Source: Rhodospirillales bacterium
Lineage (GTDB): Bacteria; Pseudomonadota; Alphaproteobacteria; Rhodospirillales; Casp-alpha2
Assembly (NCBI GenBank): GCA_017644185.1
Contig: JAEPMA010000004.1
Coordinates: 124,001-188,000, forward strand
Direction of reading: 5' to 3'
Length of the DNA: 64,000 bases
This document shows positions 57,308-64,000 of this stretch, in pieces (the stretch's first letter is position 1; each line of letters opens with the position of its first letter). The position numbers and the translations under genes are program-made. The notes under the pieces are model-generated. The model was not told the DNA's origin. It did no database searches and worked only from the letters and a program-made list of their open reading frames with translations.

Positions 57308-58387
57308 TTAGAAAGTTTTTCCCAAGGGCGCGCCGACACGAAGCCTGAGTCCGTGATGGTTGAGTGCCCGGTCAGTCAGGCCGGCGCCGACCCACATGAA
57401 AAACAGTGCAGTCCATGCCGTCAGCGACAGCACCGCACCGCCGGTCACACCGGCACCGACGGCGCACCCTCCGGCCAGCATGCCCCCAAAACCCATGAGC
57501 GCGGCGCCAACGAGATAACGCAAGGTCCCGGTATCGGCGTCGAAGACCTGAACGTCGAACTCGCGCCGAAAGACCGACGATAAGAAAGACCCCGCGAACA
57601 CACCCGGTACCAACCCGATACTGAAATCCAGCGGCACTGTGGGGGACGTGATCAATGCCATCAGCGTGTCTGCCGACGGCCCTGTAAAAGTCACGCTCCC
57701 CGCGACGATCGGTGCAAAAGAAACGTGTGACAAAGCGGCGGTGAACCACCACCCGGCCGCAACCGTCAGTCCCACGCCGCCACCGAGCGCCGCGCGCTGC
57801 CAACTTAACCCACTGCGAAAGGCAATCACCGCCGCAAGCACGAGTATCAGCATCCCAAAAAAGATGCCCGCCCCTTCCGGCAGGTACGTCATCAGGTTCC
57901 GGACGTTGGCGTCGACAATCCAGAGCTCGGATAGCGCCAAACGAAGCGGCGACAAGACACCACTCAGTGACGCCTGAGCGACAACCGTCACCACCAAGCC
58001 CGCCGTCAGCGCCCGCAAATTACCGGTCGCCGAAAGCACCAAAAGCCGGCTTGCGCATCCGCGGGCCAGTATCATCCCGACCCCAAACAGCATGCCCCCA
58101 ATAGCGGCTCCCGAGAGCGTCCCCGGAGACGCCAGTTGCCGGACTTCAGCGGCCGTGAAGGCCCCGTCGGTCATCAAGCATTGAACAAGAAAGAGTGAAG
58201 TCCCGAACACGAACAGCCACACCCCGACGTGTTGCCCCAGACGGCCGTTCCAAAACTCGATACAAGCACTTCTGAGACAAAACCGGCTCGATTGCGCGAA
58301 TACGCCAAACAAGAGCCCGACGACAAAACCGCCGATGGTTGCCTTCGCCGGATCGGATATCAGATCGGTGGAAAGCCATGTTTCCAT
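57308..58387 (-). CDS. YeeE/YedE-family (TsuA-like) sulfur transporter
   Basis: 359 residues from the ATG at 58385-58387, nine or so membrane spans. SSRFCLRSAC, LARGCASRLL and LAGGCAVGAGVTGG are the Cys-Gly motifs of thiosulfate/sulfur-compound transporters. The AT-rich inverted repeat 66 nt upstream is a candidate operator. 31 nt separate it from the DUF2256 start. Confidence 0.9.
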   Translation of the reverse strand: METWLSTDLISDPAKATIGGFVVGLLFGVFAQSSRFCLRSACIEFWNGRLGQHVGVWLFVFGTSLFLVQCLMTDGAFTAAEVRQLASPGTLSGAAIGGMLFGVGMILARGCASRLLVLSATGNLRALTAGLVVTVVAQASLSGVLSPLRLALSELWIVDANVRNLMTYLPEGAGIFFGMLILVLAAVIAFRSGLSWQRAALGGGVGLTVAAGWWFTAALSHVSFAPIVAGSVTFTGPSADTLMALITSPTVPLDFSIGLVPGVFAGSFLSSVFRREFDVQVFDADTGTLRYLVGAALMGFGGMLAGGCAVGAGVTGGAVLSLTAWTALFFMWVGAGLTDRALNHHGLRLRVGAPLGKTF

Positions 58388-58452
58388 CTGCACGAACCTT
58401 TGGGAACAGTGAGGCGCGTTCCAAAGAACGCAAAACATATTCGATGCAGATA

Positions 58453-58475
58453 TTTTATATTATTTGAATATAAAA
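58453..58475. promoter_or_regulatory. AT-rich perfect inverted repeat upstream of yeeE
   Basis: Arms TTTTATATT and AATATAAAA (9 bp, perfect) around ATTTG. It lies between the CNB-domain gene and yeeE, both leftward. It could be an operator for an ArsR-type sulfur or redox repressor, or a weak terminator for the CNB gene. Confidence 0.45.
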
Positions 58476-58481
58476 GAAAGG

Positions 58482-58925
58482 TCAGTAGGTGCTGCGCAGC
58501 CTGTCGGAGAGCGAGCGCAGGATCATCGCCAGCACCTTGTCGGATTTATCCAGGCGCGCCCTGTACTCGTCTCGCGTCAAGATCAAGGCCTCGCCGTCAT
58601 CCGTCGCGGTCGCCGTGACCGAGTGCGGCATACTCTTTATCAGCGACATTTCACCCACGATGCTGCCCGCCTCGATCGTCGCAACCGGCTTGCTCATGCC
58701 GTTGGATGTGCGTTTGGTTAAAGACACACGGCCTTTTTTAATCACATAGGCCACGCCGCCCGAGTCACCCTCGGCAAAGAGGATTTCACCCTGCGAGAAA
58801 AAGCGCTTTTCCAATGACGTTTCGTCCCAACCCGTTATGGTTTCCAGTTTGCCCGATACCGCAGCGCTGCAAAAACAAAAAACCAACGCTTGCCGCCAAT
58901 GGCCGGTATTAGGTTCTCTTGGCAT
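58482..58925 (-). CDS. Stand-alone cyclic-nucleotide-binding domain protein
   Basis: 147 residues from the ATG at 58923-58925 (start uncertain; no clear ribosome site). One Crp-like beta-barrel: FFSQGEILFAEGDSGGVAYVIKKGRVSL, IVGEMSLIKSMPHSVTATA. There is no HTH, so it is not a classical Crp regulator. The phosphate-binding arginine of true cAMP sites (RSA-type) is replaced by HSVTA, so ligand binding is doubtful. It overlaps nothing but starts near the divergent duplicated gene. Confidence 0.8.
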   Translation of the reverse strand: MPREPNTGHWRQALVFCFCSAAVSGKLETITGWDETSLEKRFFSQGEILFAEGDSGGVAYVIKKGRVSLTKRTSNGMSKPVATIEAGSIVGEMSLIKSMPHSVTATATDDGEALILTRDEYRARLDKSDKVLAMILRSLSDRLRSTY

Positions 58926-58939
58926 ATGTTGTTTGTTGG

Positions 58940-60595
58940 ATGGCCGGCGTCTCAAGTGATAGGTTTTACATCCACAGGTTTTTCAATGGGAGCCGAACCA
59001 TTTCACAGCCTTCAGATCAATCGTCACCGGTGCCGATATGGTCGGAGGTGGAAAGCGCGTATCGGGAAAATGGTCAGGAAATCGTTCTTGGCGTGCGGGA
59101 GCGCTACCTCGGCGATCTTAAGCAGTTAGCCGATCAGGCGTTCGTAAGGTCTGGTGGCCGAATAATCGATCAGAGCCTTGGCGCCGGTGGCGGGCTGTCC
59201 CATCATGACCTGATCTTTTTCGAAAATCTGGCGACGGTTTATGCGCCAGAAGAAATCATCGTCAAATCCGACGATTGCGGTTGGAACACGGCACCGCTGC
59301 GCGTGCTCTTTCCAAAAGCGCGCCTAACTGAAGTCCGTCATCAATCGACGCCTCTCGCCAAGGACATTCACACCCTCACCGACATGGTCTTTCGCACGCT
59401 CGGCCAGTCTCTCGATCATGTCTGCGGCTCATTGAAGGACGCGGGTGCGGGCATGCTTTCTGATGACGCGATGATTTTTATTTCTGGCTCGGGAACCGAT
59501 GAAACCCTGAATGCCGACATCGCTGACGCCCTCGAATCATGCACAACAAGACCGACGATCGTGGTCTGGCGAATTTTCAACGACCGTCTTCTGGAAGCGA
59601 TATCCGTTGTGTCGGAAAGTTGGCCGGGAGAAGTGAGCTATATCCGGCGATCAAGCACGATGGGCGTCGTCTTTCACGGCAGCACACTGCCGCCCGAAGC
59701 TGCGACATTGCTTTGTGCCTATGACGAGCGCGTGTCGCTTTTTCGAAAGGATAATTTCGAAGAGCAGATGGGGACAGGTTCACTACCCCCCAGTAGATTG
59801 CCGGTCTTCGAACAGATCATCCAGCTATACCGCGACAACGGCTACAAAATCATGTTCGGCACCGAGAATGCGTTCTTCGGTGTCGGCAAGGACATGCACT
59901 GGGCGTCGCTATGCGGCCCGGCAGAAGACGCCCCGGAGATGATCGAGAACTTCAACATCAACTTCCCCAACGATACAAAGCTGACGGACGTATTCGTACC
60001 GTATGACGCTGGCCAGGGGATCGCCATGGTCGAGCTTTATCTTTTCCAGAGCCTGGCAAAGGTCTTCGAGCCGGAGACGATATTCATTATCGGGAACGCG
60101 TTTGGATGGAGCACGATCGGGCTTTCCCTCATGTACCCGAAGGCAAAGATCCTCGCCATTGACAACCTTTCTGACTCACCATTGTCGCGTCACGTCTTCG
60201 ATCTCTCCAAAAGAATCATCGGTGAAAGCCATCTGAACGCCACCGTCATTGAAGGCACGTCACCGCAAGACGTCTCCGCGCTGGTTCAACAACATCTCGG
60301 CGGGAAGATCGATTTGGCATTCATCGACGGCCTTCATACCAACGATCAACAGACGCTCGATTACCAGGCTGTAAAACCGCTTTTATCGCCGTCGGCGGCC
60401 GTTGCATTTCATGACGTCTCGATGATGGACATGCTGGCGAGTTTCAAAGACATTCTAACCGACTGGCCTGGGCCCGGGCATTTGCTCTCGAGAACGCCTT
60501 CCGGCATGGGACTGCTCTACACCGATGATCTGGAAGACACCGTCGGCACTGTCGCCAAACACTTTATCGATCCCGTGTTTCGGCCCGCCCTTTGA
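58940..60595 (+). CDS. Duplicated methyltransferase-like protein
   Basis: 551 residues from the ATG at 58940 (start uncertain; TTG 58919 and GTG 59030 are alternatives). Two homologous halves: YRENGQEIVLG matches YRDNGYKIMFG, and the helix-strand FFENLATVYAPEEIIV matches LFQSLAKVFEPETIFI. The C half keeps a Rossmann class I SAM-type layout (FIIGNAFGWST, ILAIDN, DLAFIDGLHT, AVAFHDVSMMD). The N half has lost these motifs, including the glycine loop. The substrate is unknown. Convergent with the secreted gene downstream. Confidence 0.8.
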   Translation: MAGVSSDRFYIHRFFNGSRTISQPSDQSSPVPIWSEVESAYRENGQEIVLGVRERYLGDLKQLADQAFVRSGGRIIDQSLGAGGGLSHHDLIFFENLATVYAPEEIIVKSDDCGWNTAPLRVLFPKARLTEVRHQSTPLAKDIHTLTDMVFRTLGQSLDHVCGSLKDAGAGMLSDDAMIFISGSGTDETLNADIADALESCTTRPTIVVWRIFNDRLLEAISVVSESWPGEVSYIRRSSTMGVVFHGSTLPPEAATLLCAYDERVSLFRKDNFEEQMGTGSLPPSRLPVFEQIIQLYRDNGYKIMFGTENAFFGVGKDMHWASLCGPAEDAPEMIENFNINFPNDTKLTDVFVPYDAGQGIAMVELYLFQSLAKVFEPETIFIIGNAFGWSTIGLSLMYPKAKILAIDNLSDSPLSRHVFDLSKRIIGESHLNATVIEGTSPQDVSALVQQHLGGKIDLAFIDGLHTNDQQTLDYQAVKPLLSPSAAVAFHDVSMMDMLASFKDILTDWPGPGHLLSRTPSGMGLLYTDDLEDTVGTVAKHFIDPVFRPAL

Positions 60596-60644
60596 TTTGT
60601 CTTTGATACTGCGCCCAGAAAAAACAGGCGGTCTGGCGGCGCGC

Positions 60645-61979
60645 TTAAATCCGTATCAATAAAAGTTTGGCGTTCCCGCCCGTCGTGAGGCTCCACTTTT
60701 TTCTGGCCAATTCCTTGCCATCAATCGTCTGCACCACGAAAGAAGCCGTATTCTTTCCGGTGCCGCCCTGATTCCGCGCCTTGATCTCGATGACGTTGTC
60801 TCCCCTTTGAAGATCGATTGTGATCGGTTCCGGGTCGCCCGACAGCGTAAGGACGTCGACCTCATGCCCATTATGCAGGATGCTGACACGGTCGCCATCG
60901 ATGGTACCGTGATCCCAGGCCAGAATCTTGATTTCAGTTTCGACCGTTTCCTGAACGCCCAGGAACTGCTGGCTGGTTTGTTTCAACTGCGCCACGCGCT
61001 TGCGCTTCGCGCGGTCTTCGCGGGCGGCGTCCGCAACATTGAAAGCATCTTCCAATACGTTCGAGACACCCTGAGAGCCGATAGCCGGCGACGGGCCGCT
61101 GTCTGCCTTGCCGCCATCTTCTGAGGATGGGTCGAACGCCGACGCAAGGGCATCGTCAAGCCCACCGGTATCGATTGCCGGTTTTTTCGCCGATTTCTTC
61201 GCTTCTTCTTCCATACGCTTTTTCAGATCGGCACAGACGTCACGGACGGCATTCTTCAACGCGTTGACGTTGAAGTTCGCTTCCAATATCCGCAGTTCTC
61301 CGACCTCAAACCCGATGCGAAAGATCTTCTTGGCCGCATCCGCGTCAATAAACGCCCCGCTCGAATCCCGGATAGCCTTACCCCAATCCGGGCTGCCCTT
61401 GACCGCGGGTCCGTATTCGTCGAAGGCGCGCAGAAGCGTGTCAGGACGAAAACGAACATGAAGACCGTTGGTTGGAAACCTTTTGCCGTTGACCATGATT
61501 TTTTCCAACGGCTCGATGCCGAGCGAAAACTGCGAACTCGACAGCAGCTTTACCTCTTTGAATGCAGGCTGGAATCTTCCGACATTCCATACTTGGACGG
61601 ATGACCCGCTCATCGGGTGGATTCCCAGGTCACCGATCTTGCTTACCAAAGACCAGCATTCAGGCGTGGTCTTGATCCATGAAATTTCGCCGATACTATA
61701 GTTACCATGAAAAACCAAAGTGGGCTCGCCCATCAGAACGTCAAACCGGTATTGCATTGTCACCCTGGAGACCTCCACGGCGCTTCCGTCCCCCGATATC
61801 TCTGCGAAGTTCTGCGCCGTCATCAAAGGCACATCTGACGCGTCAATCCGGCCGCTCGGCAAATCCGCGTTGGCCGGCGAAGTCAGGGTCATCATCACAA
61901 GGACAAGAACACCGAAACCGCAGCAGCGGTAACTTAGGGATGTCAGGCGCGACGGGATGGACTTCGGCATGAACGGCAT
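60645..61979 (-). CDS. Exported protein of unknown function
   Basis: 444 residues from the ATG at 61977-61979 (a second at 61970). Signal peptide ends at SPANA. A mixed domain (about 40-240) is followed by a charged coil (about 245-330, KKRMEEEAKKSAKK) and a C-terminal beta-sandwich (about 340-444, Ig-like, ending TGGNAKLLLIRI). I do not recognise it. Divergent from the FGE-like gene with 82 nt between the two starts. Confidence 0.75.
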   Translation of the reverse strand: MPFMPKSIPSRLTSLSYRCCGFGVLVLVMMTLTSPANADLPSGRIDASDVPLMTAQNFAEISGDGSAVEVSRVTMQYRFDVLMGEPTLVFHGNYSIGEISWIKTTPECWSLVSKIGDLGIHPMSGSSVQVWNVGRFQPAFKEVKLLSSSQFSLGIEPLEKIMVNGKRFPTNGLHVRFRPDTLLRAFDEYGPAVKGSPDWGKAIRDSSGAFIDADAAKKIFRIGFEVGELRILEANFNVNALKNAVRDVCADLKKRMEEEAKKSAKKPAIDTGGLDDALASAFDPSSEDGGKADSGPSPAIGSQGVSNVLEDAFNVADAAREDRAKRKRVAQLKQTSQQFLGVQETVETEIKILAWDHGTIDGDRVSILHNGHEVDVLTLSGDPEPITIDLQRGDNVIEIKARNQGGTGKNTASFVVQTIDGKELARKKWSLTTGGNAKLLLIRI

Positions 61980-62061
61980 AACGATAGCATTCCAGGTCTG
62001 TTTCGGGTGATTGGCTGACGGTTGCGATCTGCTTGCGGGAAAGAACAAAGGAGAAAAACCA

Positions 62062-63270
62062 ATGTTCAGAGCTTTGAAATTTTTGATGGCGCTGGCGTGC
62101 CTTCCATTGCTTCTTGAACCGGTGCAAGCACAGGACTTGCCACCACAAATTACCTTCGACCTGAAGGTGCAGGAACTTTCCGACCACATCAAGAATGAAC
62201 GCTGGACCGACGCCATCTCGACGGTCGAAGATATAAAAACCTTGGATCTGCCCATGCCGCCGTCGTTGTCATTCTTCGAGGCAAAAGCAAATTTGAACGC
62301 GGACCGGCCCAACGCAGCCGAACAGGCGTTTCTCGACTACGTGAAAAAAACGGGGAAGTCGGGAAAATATTATACCGAAGCGCTTTCCGGGATCGTCGCC
62401 GCCCGCCAATCAGATCGATATCTCACGGTCAAAGAGGGCGAGTTCTTCGACTGTGCCGAATGCCCGGTCATGGTCGAGCTTTCACCTGGCCGTTACCGCA
62501 TGGGCGACGTGCCTGGCAAAAATGTCCACGGCTACGAAACGAAGTTCGACCACCCCGTGATTGTTGTCCAGATTCCTTACCGGTTTGCGATCGGGAAGTA
62601 CGAAGTGACGAGGGGGCAGTTTCGTTCATTCACAGAAGAAACGGACTACCGCGTAGGGAGATGCTCCAAGGTCTATACCGTAGACAGCAAGGGTGCTCTC
62701 ACGGGGAAAGGCTACCATAACCACTGGCGCCGTGCTTACGGCAAGTATGCAAAAGAACAGAATACATGGCCGATCACCTGTATTAATTGGGATGACGCGA
62801 AGGCATATGCCGCCTGGCTATCGCAAAAAACCGGGCACGAGTATCGGCTGCCAACCGAAACCGAGTGGGAATACGCCGCCCGCGCAGGCACGGACACGGT
62901 TTGGCCCTGTGGGAATGACGATAGCTGTGTCGCCGCGATCTCCCGAACCAAGGCCGTGTCGCGGCGCAACGCCACCCCGGGCATGCACCTGAAGCCGGAG
63001 CCGGTCGGTTCCAAGAAACCCAACGCGTGGGGCATTCACGACATGCCGGGCAGTGTTTGGGAATGGACGTTGGATTGCTTTAAAGGTCGTCTTGACCTGC
63101 TGCCAACTGACGGCCGTGCCGCGACGGGGGACCGGGGTTGCCATCGGACGCTGCGAGGAGGCGCATTTGTTTACGATCCGATCGGTATGCGGACCTCGCG
63201 CCGGGATTCGGCAAAGGCAACCCATAGCGATTCACTGACGGGTTTCCGCGTCGTCCGTGTCTTGCGATAG
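62062..63270 (+). CDS. Exported FGE-sulfatase-fold (SUMF1-like) protein
   Basis: 402 residues from the ATG at 62062 with AAAGGAG 9 nt upstream. A signal peptide (ends VQAQ) and a short TPR-like part (about 25-115) lead to the FGE fold: FAIGKYEVTRGQF, YRLPTETEWEYAARAG, GSVWEWTLDCF and TLRGGAFVYDP ending GFRVVRVLR. The usual active-site cysteines after RGG (the CxxxxC of true formylglycine enzymes) are replaced by FVYDPIGM, so activity as a sulfatase activator is unlikely. It may be a PvdO/EgtB-like relative or a binding protein. Confidence 0.85.
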   Translation: MFRALKFLMALACLPLLLEPVQAQDLPPQITFDLKVQELSDHIKNERWTDAISTVEDIKTLDLPMPPSLSFFEAKANLNADRPNAAEQAFLDYVKKTGKSGKYYTEALSGIVAARQSDRYLTVKEGEFFDCAECPVMVELSPGRYRMGDVPGKNVHGYETKFDHPVIVVQIPYRFAIGKYEVTRGQFRSFTEETDYRVGRCSKVYTVDSKGALTGKGYHNHWRRAYGKYAKEQNTWPITCINWDDAKAYAAWLSQKTGHEYRLPTETEWEYAARAGTDTVWPCGNDDSCVAAISRTKAVSRRNATPGMHLKPEPVGSKKPNAWGIHDMPGSVWEWTLDCFKGRLDLLPTDGRAATGDRGCHRTLRGGAFVYDPIGMRTSRRDSAKATHSDSLTGFRVVRVLR

Positions 63271-63479
63271 ATTCTGGGAAGGCCGAGGGAGCGGCGTTGG
63301 CGGCTGCGCTGCCCACTCGGCACCCACTTGGTCTCGAGATCGTTCGCCGCGGCGTTCGAAAGGGGCGCTGGGAAGAACGTCGGACCCTGCAACCCTGAGT
63401 TCATCTCATGCGTGCGCCGACGCAGAGCGGGACATATACGGCATGCTACGGGTCGAGCGAAGCGGAGGTGGTTTGAAAA

Positions 63480-63569
63480 TGGCGGAGGGAGAGGGATTCG
63501 AACCCTCGATACGGTTTCCCGCATACACGCTTTCCAAGCGTGCGCCTTCAGCCACTCGGCCACCCCTCC
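63480..63569 (-). tRNA. tRNA-Ser(GGA)
   Basis: 90 nt with encoded CCA. Acceptor GGAGGGG/TCCCTCC, anticodon stem CACGC/GCGTG, loop TTGGAAA with GGA (plus-strand 63533-63535), long variable arm TATGCGGGAAACCGTATC, T arm GAGGG-TTCGAAT-CCCTC. Confidence 0.96.
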
Positions 63570-63704
63570 GCAGGAGCTTTTCAGACGGGCGGGAAACTAG
63601 CCGAGCAAACCCTTGTCGGCAAGGGGGATTGAACATTCCCTGACAGATCGGGCATAGCTGCGCTACGTTAAGACTTGTTAACCATTTTCGGCGACGATGG
63701 AGCG

Positions 63705-64000
63705 ATGCGAGCATCTTTTTTAATCGGTTGGATCCTATTGCTCGGCGCCTTCGCGGTCGCCGCTGCGGAAACCATTGCCCACGCGTTGCCCGGCGGCACC
63801 GGATGGATGTTGTCGGCGCATGAGTTATGGCAGGCACTGTGGCCGGGTTCTTATCTTCTGGCCGAAGTCCGGCTCAATGCCACTCTTCCGTGGCTGTGGG
63901 ACCCCGTGATGCTGTGGCTTTTGACCCCGCCTGCATGGTTTTTGATGGCGGTGCCGGGTGTCATATTGGCATGGACATGCCGACCCAGCCGCAATCTGAG
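63705..64000 (+). CDS. Membrane protein, 3'-truncated
   Basis: 98 codons visible from the ATG at 63705 (MRASFLIGWILLLGAFAVAAAE), open to the window edge. Two or three hydrophobic segments, Trp-rich. The ribosome site is poor (GGAG 2 nt upstream). No family recognised. Confidence 0.6.
   Translation, partial: MRASFLIGWILLLGAFAVAAAETIAHALPGGTGWMLSAHELWQALWPGSYLLAEVRLNATLPWLWDPVMLWLLTPPAWFLMAVPGVILAWTCRPSRNL

Noticed and set aside
62062-63270. Reading the SUMF1-like protein as a formylglycine-generating sulfatase activator.
   Set aside because: The cysteine pair after RGG is absent and no sulfatase gene is nearby.

Overview
The window is a 64 kb piece of a GC-rich alphaproteobacterial chromosome, most likely from a Rhodospirillales-like lineage. 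Support comes from the aroA-cmk-rpsA-sppA-ihfB gene order, a TIGR02300-type zinc-ribbon/acidic protein divergent from aroA, an NDUFA9-like protein, a glutamate synthase large subunit with a short propeptide as in Azospirillum, and the kdsD-lptC-lptA-lptB-rpoN-hpf-ptsN cluster. It is mostly dense housekeeping sequence. I see no integrase, transposase, CRISPR array or phage block. Genes are short-spaced or overlap by 4 nt.

Layout. 1-5.7 kb: gltD (cut at the left edge) and gltB. 5.7-8.8 kb: a peptidase C26 amidotransferase, a 3-hydroxyisobutyrate-dehydrogenase-like enzyme and a DUF423 membrane protein with 4-nt overlaps, then a TIGYGD potassium channel. 8.8-9.3 kb: an unknown gene behind a textbook Fur-box promoter. 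9.3-21.7 kb: a leftward run of aroA, cmk, rpsA, sppA, ihfB, lapA-like, ornithine-cyclodeaminase-like, pyrF, trpF, trpB, trpA, accD and folC (aromatic amino acids, pyrimidines, fatty acids, folate, translation). 21.9-26.2 kb: TIGR02300 protein, tRNA-Ala(GGC), sixA-like phosphatase, a tiny leader-peptide-like unit, CYTH-CHAD protein, ParA-like ATPase and a Nudix hydrolase. 26.2-33.9 kb: cysteine hydrolase, purC, EamA transporter, LysR regulator, deacetylase, phosphodiesterase-like protein and an S9 peptidase. 33.9-36.7 kb: an isolated flagellin-like protein, slyX, a DSD1-type PLP enzyme and an Hsp20. 36.7-43.7 kb: the rpoN/lpt cluster, kdsD and RNase D. 43.7-50.1 kb: tRNA-Leu(CAG), NDUFA9-like protein, pepA-family peptidase with a MarR regulator, GST, RraA-like protein, small unknowns and a periplasmic binding protein.

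50.2-64 kb is the most accessory-looking part. It holds a 27-residue membrane peptide with its own terminator, a LysR regulator, a PAS protein, a 756-residue helical/beta-sandwich protein of unknown role, a GSA-aminomutase-like aminotransferase, an FeS photolyase overlapping a DUF2256 gene, a YeeE/YedE sulfur transporter behind an AT-rich perfect inverted repeat, a stand-alone cyclic-nucleotide-binding domain, a protein built from two copies of a methyltransferase-like module, and a divergent pair of exported proteins, one with an FGE-sulfatase fold lacking the usual cysteines. tRNA-Ser(GGA) and a truncated membrane protein close the window.

The observations I rate highest are the complete miniature transcription unit at about 23.15-23.39 kb (palindromic operator between -35 and -10, near-perfect Shine-Dalgarno, 27 codons, terminator 3 nt after the stop), the Fur-controlled unknown at 8.8-9.3 kb, the 27-residue membrane peptide at 50.3 kb, the duplicated methyltransferase-like protein and the 756-residue protein. 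All calls are from reading the sequence; no database search was run.
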